64,000 bases of DNA from contig CAVXXJ010000006.1 of the NCBI GenBank assembly GCA_963765705.1, positions 503,827 through 567,826 of the forward strand, written 5' to 3'. Position 1 is the first letter of the stretch; each line of letters opens with the position of its first letter. This document shows positions 18,665 through 27,858 of this stretch, one piece after another. Below the pieces are notes generated by a model. It saw only the letters and a program-made list of their open reading frames with translations. It was not told where the DNA came from and did not search any database. This DNA comes from Gaiellasilicea sp963765705. GTDB lineage: Bacteria; Actinomycetota; Thermoleophilia; Gaiellales; Gaiellaceae. The position numbers were made by a program, and so were the translations under genes.

Positions 18665-21600
18665 ATGAAGATTTACCAACCGATGATGTTCGTCGGGCTC
18701 GGGGGGACCGGGTGCAAGGTCGGTGCCGAGCTGGAGAAGCGGCTGCGGGAGGAACTGTGCGGGCCGGACGGGAACCGGTTGGTGCCCCGCATGCAGAGCC
18801 CGAACTTCCTGCCCTACCAGCTGCCGTCGTGCCTGCAGTTCGTGTACGCCGACCTGAGCACCAACGAGATGCAGCGGGTCCGCCGCGAGGTCGTGCCCGG
18901 CAGGGAACACGACCAGGCCGCGCAGAAGACCATGCACCAGATCACCGAGCTCGTGCCGTCGCGGCTGGGTAACTCCGCCGACGTCGCGCAGAGCCTGCGG
19001 ATCAACTCAGACGAGGACACCATCCAGTGGCTGCCGTCGCGGGACAGCGATCCCCGGGTCGGGCCGCTGGTGCGGGGCGCGGGGCAGCTGCCGACGGTGG
19101 GGCGGGCCGTGTTGTTCGAGACCATCCGGCGCAACCCCGACACCGCGTTGCTGGGCATCAAGAAAGCGCTCGCCGCCATCAACGAGTCCGCCGGTGACCT
19201 GCTGGTCGCCAGCGAAGGCCGCACCCAGCGCGTGGACACCGTGATCGTGTTCGTCGTGTTCTCCGTGGCCGGCGGCACCGGCGCCGGGATCTACTACGAC
19301 TACCTGCACCTCATCGGCGACCTCATGGCCAACGGCGGGAAACAGGCCGAGATCTACCCGCTGGCACTGATGCCCTCCGCGTTCGACGACGGCCAGGGCG
19401 GCGGCCGGCCCGCCGAGCTCAACGCAGGCGCGGCGCTGGTCGACCTGTTCCGGCTCATCGACGACCAGAACGCGCAAGGCTCACCGGACGAGCTGGACTC
19501 CTCTGGCGCGCACGGCGCGATCTCGGTCCGCTACCCACAGCTGGAGCAGGTGCAGCTGCTCCCGAACACGGTACAGACCGCGTTCCTGTTCGGCCGGCCC
19601 GTCGGCGGGGTGCGCCGCGACGACCTCAACCGGTCGATGGTGTCCCTCATGGTGTCCCTGATCGGCGCCGGACCCAGCGACGGCGACGGTGACGACGACG
19701 GCGGCGCCAACCGGCCCTACCAGTCCTTCGCCGACGGCTTCATCAACAGCAAGGTGGACCGGCACGCGATCGCGGACACCGGCGTCGGCCGGCGCGGCGT
19801 CACCACCAGCGCCGTGGCCGCACTGACCACCCCGCTGCTCGAGCTCACCGACGTGGTCAGCTCACACCTGCTCGCCAACGCGGTCAACGAGCTGCTCGTG
19901 CCGCCCGGCGCCGCCGAGACGAACAAGCCCCACATCAGGAAGTTCATCACCGCCGCGGGACTCGACCGGCTGCTGGAGGCGATACCGGCGCGGATCCCGC
20001 CCGTGGGCAGCCCCGTCGGGTTCGGTGCCGTCGTCGCGGCACTCACCGAACGCGCCAACGCCATGGGCGCCAACATCGGTCGAGGCGAGGAAGCCCTTGC
20101 CGGGCCGGTCGCGACACTCGCGCAGGACTTCGACCCCACCGAGGCGACGGCAACACTGCTCCGCGAGGTCGACCTGTTCCGGCTGCACCGCACCGTCTTC
20201 GGCAACCACGACCTCACCGACCCGCTCGACAAAGGCGGTTTCCGGAGCCTGCTGGAAGGATGGCGGTCCCCGCCGGCCGCGCCACCCGGACTGCACTCCG
20301 CGGCCCCGCCGGTGCCGCAGAACCTGTCCCGCCGGTTCCTGCAGCGGCTCCGCATCGCCGACGACGAGGCACAGGCCGTGATCCGCCAGCAGGACGCCTG
20401 GTACGCCTGGCAGACCCGGCGGATCTGGAACGCCGCATGGAACGACAGCCACCGGCTGTGGGACCGGCCCTGGCAGGCGTACGTCGACGAGTTCCGGGCC
20501 ATCCACGACGAGTTCGTCAACCACGCCCGCACCGACCCGCAACAGTTCGACCAACGCTCCAAGGACCTCTACAAGGCGCGGGTCGGCGTCACCTACCTGC
20601 TGCCACCCGAGGACCGCGGCCTCGAGGGCTTCTACCAGACCGTGCTCGCGCGCCTCAAGGACGACTACGCCGAACACCTCGGCCCCAACGCACACGAGGG
20701 CCACGTGCTGAACCTGCTACTGGGGCAGGACGGCTGGACCGCCGCCTACACCAACGGCCGCCGCGACCCGGAAGCCGCCGTCGCGGCCGTGCGCCAGCGG
20801 ATCAAGGTAGCGGTGACCGAGGTCGTGCGGCCAAGCGACCGCGGCCGCCCCGCGCTGGTGCCCAGAATGGAGGACCTGCTCGACAACGCGGTCACACGAC
20901 GGGACGGCACCGTCACCGACACCGACCTCAACCGGTTCCGGCAGAAGCTCGCCGAGCTCGTACCCGGCGGCTTCGCCCCGGACGGGCACGCGCCACTCAA
21001 AGTGCTGTTCACCTACCCCGCCGCCCAGGAGAACAACGACATCGAACGGTTCCTGCGCCGCGAGGTGTCCCTGCCCGTCGACATGGTCGGCGAACCCGAG
21101 TTCCGGGCCGTCCAGGCCGACTCGATGGTCGTCGTGCTCACCCGCAGCTCCATGGGCGTCACCGAGGTGCCCGAACTGCGGCGTGTGGTCAAACTCTGGG
21201 CCGAAAGCCAACGCCGCCCCCAACCGCAGGACAGCCTGCCCTGGCGGCGGCGGCTGTCCCAGGACACCGGCTACCTGCTCATGGCCGAACGCGACCACCA
21301 GCAGGTGCTGCACCGGCTGCTGTGCGCGGCATGGGACGGGAAGATCGTCATCGCCGGCGACCCCACCAGCCCCAACCACGTCACCGTGGAGATCGGCAGC
21401 CGGGACTCGGTGTCGATGAAACTCGAGCTCGCCCCACTGGGGTCGCTGTCGTCGTGGGCCAGCCTGCTGCAGGCCTACGAGCGGTGGATCCTCACCGACG
21501 ACAACCCCGCCCGCCGCAGCCTCGCCGCCCGGCTCATGTCAACCGTGCCCCTGAACGCCGACATCTCCCCGCAGCCACCCGCCCCCGAGTTCGGCGCGCT

Positions 21601-21805
21601 CGTCGACCTCGCCGGCGCCGAGCTGCTGAAGATCAAACAGGCCGAACAGCACCGGGTACTCAGCCGGGACCCGCAACTGGCCGTGTTCCGCCAGTTCTGG
21701 TCACGGACCCTGCCCGCGGCACTCAACCAGCAGCTCACGGTCGCCCCCAAGAACCTGCTCGACCTGCGGGACCAGGCGGACGCCGCGCACGACCTCGGTA
21801 AGTGA
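18665..21805 (+). CDS. Large tubulin-like GTPase family protein
   Basis: A 1046-residue soluble protein. The N-terminal domain has two nucleotide-binding signatures of the tubulin/FtsZ superfamily: a glycine loop GLGGTG at residues 11-16 and the tubulin signature AGGTGAG at 202-208 within FVVFSVAGGTGAGI. This matches the family catalogued as Tubulin_2. Beyond about residue 450 the protein is mostly helical with Trp-rich stretches (WYAWQTRRIWNAAW), far longer than FtsZ (about 400 residues). It may polymerise with GTP at the membrane, but whether it forms filaments cannot be read from sequence. It is the centre of the operon, 6 bases after and 7 before its neighbours. Confidence in the superfamily is good, in function low. 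Confidence 0.8.
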   Translation: MKIYQPMMFVGLGGTGCKVGAELEKRLREELCGPDGNRLVPRMQSPNFLPYQLPSCLQFVYADLSTNEMQRVRREVVPGREHDQAAQKTMHQITELVPSRLGNSADVAQSLRINSDEDTIQWLPSRDSDPRVGPLVRGAGQLPTVGRAVLFETIRRNPDTALLGIKKALAAINESAGDLLVASEGRTQRVDTVIVFVVFSVAGGTGAGIYYDYLHLIGDLMANGGKQAEIYPLALMPSAFDDGQGGGRPAELNAGAALVDLFRLIDDQNAQGSPDELDSSGAHGAISVRYPQLEQVQLLPNTVQTAFLFGRPVGGVRRDDLNRSMVSLMVSLIGAGPSDGDGDDDGGANRPYQSFADGFINSKVDRHAIADTGVGRRGVTTSAVAALTTPLLELTDVVSSHLLANAVNELLVPPGAAETNKPHIRKFITAAGLDRLLEAIPARIPPVGSPVGFGAVVAALTERANAMGANIGRGEEALAGPVATLAQDFDPTEATATLLREVDLFRLHRTVFGNHDLTDPLDKGGFRSLLEGWRSPPAAPPGLHSAAPPVPQNLSRRFLQRLRIADDEAQAVIRQQDAWYAWQTRRIWNAAWNDSHRLWDRPWQAYVDEFRAIHDEFVNHARTDPQQFDQRSKDLYKARVGVTYLLPPEDRGLEGFYQTVLARLKDDYAEHLGPNAHEGHVLNLLLGQDGWTAAYTNGRRDPEAAVAAVRQRIKVAVTEVVRPSDRGRPALVPRMEDLLDNAVTRRDGTVTDTDLNRFRQKLAELVPGGFAPDGHAPLKVLFTYPAAQENNDIERFLRREVSLPVDMVGEPEFRAVQADSMVVVLTRSSMGVTEVPELRRVVKLWAESQRRPQPQDSLPWRRRLSQDTGYLLMAERDHQQVLHRLLCAAWDGKIVIAGDPTSPNHVTVEIGSRDSVSMKLELAPLGSLSSWASLLQAYERWILTDDNPARRSLAARLMSTVPLNADISPQPPAPEFGALVDLAGAELLKIKQAEQHRVLSRDPQLAVFRQFWSRTLPAALNQQLTVAPKNLLDLRDQADAAHDLGK

Positions 21806-21812
21806 GGAACAC

Positions 21813-23996
21813 ATGGACACGACGAAGGTGGTCGTGCTGGACCTGCGGGACACACCGGGGGACCAGCCGACCGAGCTCGCGGGCGGCGTGGTCGTGCTCG
21901 ACCACGCCCACTCACTGGTCGACCACGCCGACACCTTCCTGTCCCTGCTGGGCGAGGAAACCGTGACCGCCGTGGTGTGCGTGGCGATCGGCGAGGCCAC
22001 CACCGGCAACACCCTCGACGGTGTCGTACTCGCCATCCCGCCGGCCCTGCGCTACGCCACCGTGCTGTGGGTCGGTGACCGCCGCGGCGTCGACTGGACA
22101 CCGAACGGCACCCACCCCCGACCAGTCGACCAAGAGGGCCGCGACGCCCTCGACGACCTGGTCGCCGCGCTGCGCGTACCCAGCGTGTTCGACGCCGTGG
22201 CCGCACTCACCGAGGACATGGCGGGCGCGGCGATCAGCCCCGGCATCCGGCTGGTGTCCGGCGCCGCCGACCCCGCCGAGCTCGCCGACGCACGAGAGCT
22301 CGCGATGCGCACGCTGTGCGACCAGGACCGGCAGCCGTCCCAGACGCTCGGCGCCGCCCTACGCCAACTCGACGCCGCACACGACGCCGAAGGCGCCGTG
22401 CTGTCCGGGCCGCTCGCCGACGCCAGGACCACCGCGGTCCAACGGCTGCACCACGTCACCGCCCTCACCCAGATCCTGGGCACCTGGAAGGCGTTGTTCG
22501 GCCGGCAACGCCCCACCCAACAGCTCGACGACCAGGTCCGCTGGGCCGGACGCGCCGCCGAGAACTACCGCCGCTACCTGCGTGAGCTGCTCGACCGCAT
22601 GGACGGCCAGCTACAGGCCGAACACCCGCCCGTCGACAAGGTGCTCGAACTCGGTGTGCCAGAACCGAGACAAGCCCGGCCACACGAGATCGCCGACGGC
22701 ATGCGCCACGCCATCGACACCCGCCTCGAAGACGGCACCTCCCTGTTCGTGCTCGCGCGCGAGCTACGTCTCGCGGCCGCGACCAGCGGTCCGCAGGGCT
22801 GCGCCACCGCCCTGTCCGAAGTGGACAAACGAGGACCGATCGTGCTCGAACCACCCCCGTTCCCGCGCTGGCCGCTCGGCCTTGGCACCCTGCCGCTGAT
22901 CGTCCTGACCTGCGCCGTGCTGGCGGTGCTGCCCAGCCTCGGCTGGACCGCCGGCGGACTCCTCGCCCTTGGCTGGGCCACGGCCGGCTGGCTGCTGCTG
23001 GCACGCCGCCCAGGACCGGGCCGGGAGGTCGGGTTCGCCGCGTCCGCGATCCCCGCCGCGATGGCCTACGGCACCGCCGGGCTCCTCGGCGTGCTCGGCG
23101 GCGCCGTCGCGACCCGGTTCCCGCTCACCCAGCTACCGGTGTCGCTACTGGCCGGCCGCCTGTCAGTCGTCGGTGTCGTGCTGCTCACCGTCGCGACCAT
23201 CGCGTTCAGCTGGCGTCGCGCCGTCCGCGGCTGGCGTGCCGCACTCCACGTGGAGACCGTGCTCGGCACCCTCATCGAGCTCACCCGCCTCACCGAGGAC
23301 ACCACGGCCCGCGAATGGCAGCCCATGCGGCGCCGTCGAGCGATCGCCGCGGCCGCCGAGGCCGTGGCCGCCGCCGTCGAGGAGATCGCCGGCGCCCTCG
23401 ACGACGCCGGCCACCGGCTCTTCGCCACCGACGCCCTCGACACACGCCCCGAGCTGGCCGTCATCCGGCCCGTACCCCGGGAACTGTCCGACGTCATCCG
23501 CGCCGACCTCGTCGACCTGTGCCGCGGCGCGCTCGAACCGGCCTGGCCGGTAGCCGAGACCGCCCACCGGGCCGCGCCCGGCGTCTACGCAAGACGACTC
23601 GACCTCCTGCTCGGCGAATACGGCGGGCACGTCCGGCAACGCGGCCTGCTGACCGCGCCCCCGTTCAGCCGCGACCCCGCCGCCCGGGACGCGTTCACCG
23701 CCCGGATCTGGTCGGAGAAGTCCGCGGTCGCGGCCCTGCGCGTCGAAGTGGACGGCGACATGACCCAACTGTGCCGCAGCGGCCAGCTCGGCTACCTCAG
23801 CACCGCGTCACCACCCGTCCTGGTCCGGTTCGCGCCACGACAGGTGCGGCGCATCCTCGAACAGGACGCCGCGCACCAGCAGCTCGCCGGCGACCCGGGC
23901 ATCACCTGGAGCCACGACGGCGAACTGATCGGTGCGCTGCGGCTCGTGCCACTGCGCACCGAGTCCGTGCGCCAGGTCCTCGGCGGGGGGCGCTAG
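21813..23996 (+). CDS. Large membrane protein of the vWA/tubulin operon
   Basis: A 727-residue protein. The N-terminal 130 residues look like an alpha/beta domain (VVVLDLRDTPGD, TAVVCVAIGEA, ATVLWVGDRRG), possibly a degenerate nucleotide-binding or Rossmann-like fold without clear catalytic residues. A helical region leads to four or five membrane helices at about residues 349-472 (LPLIVLTCAVLAVLPSLGW onwards). The C-terminal 250 residues are cytoplasmic and mixed alpha/beta. I know no named family. The start ATG 21813 is 7 bases after the tubulin-like gene, and its stop overlaps the GTG of the pseudokinase gene. Confidence 0.65.
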   Translation: MDTTKVVVLDLRDTPGDQPTELAGGVVVLDHAHSLVDHADTFLSLLGEETVTAVVCVAIGEATTGNTLDGVVLAIPPALRYATVLWVGDRRGVDWTPNGTHPRPVDQEGRDALDDLVAALRVPSVFDAVAALTEDMAGAAISPGIRLVSGAADPAELADARELAMRTLCDQDRQPSQTLGAALRQLDAAHDAEGAVLSGPLADARTTAVQRLHHVTALTQILGTWKALFGRQRPTQQLDDQVRWAGRAAENYRRYLRELLDRMDGQLQAEHPPVDKVLELGVPEPRQARPHEIADGMRHAIDTRLEDGTSLFVLARELRLAAATSGPQGCATALSEVDKRGPIVLEPPPFPRWPLGLGTLPLIVLTCAVLAVLPSLGWTAGGLLALGWATAGWLLLARRPGPGREVGFAASAIPAAMAYGTAGLLGVLGGAVATRFPLTQLPVSLLAGRLSVVGVVLLTVATIAFSWRRAVRGWRAALHVETVLGTLIELTRLTEDTTAREWQPMRRRRAIAAAAEAVAAAVEEIAGALDDAGHRLFATDALDTRPELAVIRPVPRELSDVIRADLVDLCRGALEPAWPVAETAHRAAPGVYARRLDLLLGEYGGHVRQRGLLTAPPFSRDPAARDAFTARIWSEKSAVAALRVEVDGDMTQLCRSGQLGYLSTASPPVLVRFAPRQVRRILEQDAAHQQLAGDPGITWSHDGELIGALRLVPLRTESVRQVLGGGR

Positions 23997-24997
23997 TGGC
24001 CACCACGACACGGTCCGTGCGCTGCCGCACCGTCCGAGGGGCACTGCTCGCGGTCGAACTGACCGACCGGGCGGAGTTCGTCACCCCCGGCTCCGTGCTG
24101 GAACAGCGGCTCGTGGTCGCCGCCAACCAGCAGGTGTTCGTCCGCAAATGGGTGTCGCGAACCAGGGGAGCCCGCGAACCGTGGCGCTACGACCTCCTCG
24201 ACAACGAGATCCGGGCCGGTACCCGCCTCGGCCAGGTCCTCGGCGACCGGTACCCACCCGAGCTCGCCCGGCTCGCCGCCTACAACATGGACGCAGAAGA
24301 GCCGTTCGTGCTGCTGCACCAGTACCTCGGCGAACCGGCACTGGACGTCGCCGACCGGCTCGACGACACCGAACGCCGCAACTTCCAGGTCGGCCTGCTC
24401 CGCGCACTGCAGACCACCGCCGCCGCCGGCGTCGTGCACGGCGCGGTCACCCTCGCCGCGCTGCGCTGGGACGGCCGCACCGTGCAGCTGGTCGACTTCG
24501 ACCTCGCCGAACGCGCCGGCGAACCACGACGCCGCCGGACATCCCCGAGAACAGCCGCCCGCTCACCAGAACAACTCGCCGGCACAGGCCCCGTCGACGT
24601 CCGCGACGACCTGTGGGGCGCCGGCCAGCTCATCCGCACCCTCTACCTGGGCGGCACCGTGAACGGCTGGCCACCGGGGCAAGGCGGCGAACCCGAACGG
24701 CTGCGCGCGGTACTCGACCCGATCTTCGGTAACCCGGCAGAACAACGGCCCTACCCCGCCGACCTGCTGCGCATGCTGCGGGCAGAAAACCGGACAGTCC
24801 CGGCACACGACCCGGACGACAGCCTCACGGCGGGCCGCGACCGGTTCGACCGGCACTGCGCCACCAAACGCCGCCCCACCGCGACACGGTCACCGGCAGA
24901 CCCGGCCCCGAGGCCAGGCACCCGGGTCCTGCTGCCGTTGCTCGCCACGATCCTCGTCGTCGCGGTGGTCGTCATCGGAATGGCGGTGCTCGCGTGA
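23996..24997 (+). CDS. Tail-anchored protein-kinase-like pseudokinase
   Basis: A 333-residue protein with a kinase fold but altered active site. A possible ATP lysine is K51 in VFVRKWV. The catalytic loop reads VVHGAVTLAALRW (148-150 is HGA where HRD is expected), so the catalytic aspartate is absent. The DFG position reads DFD (167-169). The SPEQL and DDLWGAGQLI segments match the APE and helix F regions. The last 24 residues form a membrane helix (LLPLLATILVVAVVVIGMAVLA), giving a C-terminal anchor. GTG 23996 overlaps the previous stop and has a G-run ribosome site. It probably binds rather than phosphorylates, and may scaffold the neighbouring GTPase. Confidence 0.72.
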   Translation: MATTTRSVRCRTVRGALLAVELTDRAEFVTPGSVLEQRLVVAANQQVFVRKWVSRTRGAREPWRYDLLDNEIRAGTRLGQVLGDRYPPELARLAAYNMDAEEPFVLLHQYLGEPALDVADRLDDTERRNFQVGLLRALQTTAAAGVVHGAVTLAALRWDGRTVQLVDFDLAERAGEPRRRRTSPRTAARSPEQLAGTGPVDVRDDLWGAGQLIRTLYLGGTVNGWPPGQGGEPERLRAVLDPIFGNPAEQRPYPADLLRMLRAENRTVPAHDPDDSLTAGRDRFDRHCATKRRPTATRSPADPAPRPGTRVLLPLLATILVVAVVVIGMAVLA

Positions 24998-26088
24998 GCA
25001 CACCCCCGCACACCCCGAGAATGGTGCGCTGCCCGACCTGCGCCGACGACTTCCCGTGGCCGGACGACCCGACGATCGCGCTCTACGACGAGGTGAACGA
25101 CGCCTACGAAATGGTCGACGTGTCGCCGATGCCGCCGGGGAAACGAGCCGACCTGGCCCGGCATGGCTACCGGCAGTGCCCGAACCCGTCCGCCGACACC
25201 CCACGGCACTACCTGCCCGCCACCTACGCCGACTACCAGGAACCACTCGTGATCGGCCTCGTCGGCGCACCCGCCTCCGGGAAGACACACCTGCTGACCG
25301 CGATGATCCGACAGGCCTACCGGGACGGCCTGCGCGCACACCGCGTCAGCGTCGCCGCACTCGACTTCCGCCGCCACGCCGACTTCCGGCACCGGTTCGT
25401 CGAACCGTTCGAACAAGGCGGCCAACTCGCCGGCACCGACGCCGGGATCGTCGAAGCCGCCGACATCCTGCTGCTACGCGGCCCCGGCGGCGAACGACCG
25501 GTCACCTTCTTCGACGTCGCCGGCGAGGACTTCGAAAGCACCGCCGCCCGCAACCGCGCCACCCGCTTCCTGATCGGCGCCAGCGCGGTCATCTTCGTGT
25601 GCCCGTCAGAGGACCCACAGGACGGCGGCCGGCCGGCCGCCCCGAGCGAGAACCGCTCCTTCGACCTCGCCGTCGAACGCCTACGCAACAGACCCGACAG
25701 CGCGAACCCACTCCCCGTCGCGATCGCCGTCACCAAATCCGACCGGCTCCGCTACGTGCCGCCAGCCGAACGCTGGCTACGCCAACACGACGACCAACCA
25801 CTCAACGCGACCCGCATCAAGGACGAGAGCCGCGACGTCTACGCCTACCTGCACCACATCGGCGCACACGCGGCACTGCGCCCGTTCGACGCGTTCCCCC
25901 GCTGCACACTGCACTTCGTCTCCGCCAGCGGCACCGACGCCGTCCCGGTCGACCCGGACGCCGAAGTGCCGGAAATGTACTTCCCGCGCGGAGTTCGCCC
26001 GACCCGTGTGCTGGAACCGCTGGCCGCCATCCTCGCGATGACCGGCGTGATCACGGGCCCGGAAGCGCAGAAGGTGGGCATGCCATGA
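24994..26088 (+). CDS. P-loop GTPase with N-terminal Cys motif (DO-GTPase2-like)
   Basis: A 364-residue soluble GTPase. After a CPTC pair (C13, C16), probably part of a zinc-ribbon-like module with C62, comes the Walker A loop GAPASGKT (residues 91-98). The switch II/Walker B motif is DVAGED (174-179), and the base-recognition motif TKSD is at 247-250. The order and spacing fit TRAFAC-type GTPases, and the CPTC head and partner genes resemble the group catalogued as double-GTPase 2 in predicted conflict systems; I make that link from memory of the family. It overlaps the pseudokinase gene by four bases and the GAP1-like gene by four, implying translational coupling. Confidence 0.75.
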   Translation: MSTPPHTPRMVRCPTCADDFPWPDDPTIALYDEVNDAYEMVDVSPMPPGKRADLARHGYRQCPNPSADTPRHYLPATYADYQEPLVIGLVGAPASGKTHLLTAMIRQAYRDGLRAHRVSVAALDFRRHADFRHRFVEPFEQGGQLAGTDAGIVEAADILLLRGPGGERPVTFFDVAGEDFESTAARNRATRFLIGASAVIFVCPSEDPQDGGRPAAPSENRSFDLAVERLRNRPDSANPLPVAIAVTKSDRLRYVPPAERWLRQHDDQPLNATRIKDESRDVYAYLHHIGAHAALRPFDAFPRCTLHFVSASGTDAVPVDPDAEVPEMYFPRGVRPTRVLEPLAAILAMTGVITGPEAQKVGMP

Positions 26089-27852
26089 CCAACCCGCGAG
26101 CCAACGAACTGATCGACCAGGCCTTCTTCGCCTGGTCGGACTCGTACGCGACGAGCAAGCTGGACCTGGTCGCCTCCTCGCTCAAGGGGAAAGCCACGGC
26201 AAGCCTGTCGGCCTCCCTGAAAGAGCACATCCGGCTCCAGGGAGCCGACAGACCAGCACACGCGTTGTCCTACATCGACCTCGGTGACGGCACCGTGGCC
26301 GTGCTACGCCGAGTCCTCACCGGACACTCGAACGGGCGCAACAACTCACACGCGCTGATCGGTTCGGCCAAATCCTCACCGTCTCGATGGCCCTCGCCAT
26401 GGAGAGCTGGCCGGAATGGCAGAAACACCCCCCGGCGAACCAGTGGATGGCGAAACTGACCCCGTCGAACCTGCCGGAAGTCTCCACCAGCAGTCTCGCC
26501 GCGACGATGCGCCCACTCGCCGTACAGTGCGAACAGGCCATCGGCACCGTGCTCGGACGGCTGCTCGACCAACCCCACGCCCCGCTGACCATCATCGGCT
26601 GTCCCGTCGAGTACCGGCTGCCGATGGTGTGGGCACTACGCGGAGCGGCCAACGACTACCTGAACCGGAACTACGGGGTGCACCGGCGCTGGTCGTTCTC
26701 CACCCACGAGGTCCGGCACGAGGACGCCGTCTCGCGGCTGCCCGCGATCGTGTTCCTGCCCGCACGACCGGAGGGCATCGGCGTCGCGAACCGCACCATC
26801 GTCGACCTGACACCCGGCCGCGAACCGACCAGCACCAGGGCCGGGATGGCCACCACCCTCGTTACCCAGTTCCTGCACAAGACCTCGCAACGTGAACAGG
26901 TGTACGAGCAGCCCCCGGTCCGCAACGAGTACCTCCCGTCACCACCGCCGGTCACCCTGGCCACCGCCAGGACAGTCGACGAGTTCCTGGTGGCGTTGGG
27001 GCAGCTCGAGACATCGGTGTCCGGTCACCAACAGCGCAGCGAACTGCGGGCCACGCTCGACGTGGACACGATGAACAAGATCACCACCTTCGCCGAGAGA
27101 ACAGCACGCAAGCAGCTGACAGAACGGGTGCTGACCGTCACCTACGGCCCCCAACTGACGGACCTCCAGCAAACCGACGGCCTGGCACACGCGACCGAGC
27201 AGATCGCGAAATGCGACTCGGACTACCTGGCCAGGAGTCTGAGCGCCGCCGCCCTGTCGAACGGTAAGAACCAGGTCACCGCCGCCGCCTACCAACGGTG
27301 GGTCACCTTCGACCGCCCACCCGTCATCACCCCACCGCCCCGAAACAACCATGAACGGCGCACCACGAAAAAGAGTGCCGCTCGCGCCGTCGCCACCCGG
27401 ATACTCACCGCACTCCTCCTCGCCTTCATCATCGGATTCCTGCTGGGACTCCTGATCGGGCGGCCAGCACAACCCGCGGCAAGCGGCGCACCCGCCCCCG
27501 AAACCACCACCACCGCCACGACGCCCACCGCACCCCAAACCGGCACCATCTCAGCGGGCCTGCCCACCGTCGGTCGAGTCGCCCTCCAACCAACCGACAA
27601 CGAACGGGTCTACTCGTTCGTCCAGGCCGGCGACAAGTTCTACCCCCAAGCACCCTGCAACCCCGTCGGGCAAGGCATCTACCAGTGCGTCAGGTTCGGC
27701 ACGCCCGACTCGCCGCCCCGACCGAGCCGGCGCTGGTGGCGATCGTCGTGCCCGACAACCAGGTAGCCGGACTACAAGAACTCGCCAGACACCAAGGGGT
27801 GACAAGCAAGCTGGAGGGCTGGGGGGACACGAAGATCGTCCTACGCGCCTGA
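26085..27852 (+). CDS. GAP1-like GTPase-associated membrane protein, frameshifted
   Basis: About 588 residues once two indels (near 26365 and 27715) are repaired. The N-terminal 100 residues, with FAWSDSYATSKLDLVASS and then SYIDLGDGTVAVLRRV and NNSHALIG, match the pattern of the GTPase-associated protein 1 N-terminal domain. A helical middle region follows, then a membrane helix at about residues 440-460 (TALLLAFIIGFLLGLLIG), a Thr/Pro-rich linker, and a small external domain with a cysteine pair (APCNPVGQGIYQCV). It overlaps the GTPase gene by four bases. The family is expected to work with the GTPase. The TM and external domain could let it relay an outside signal. Confidence 0.7.
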
Positions 27853-27858
27853 CCCCGC

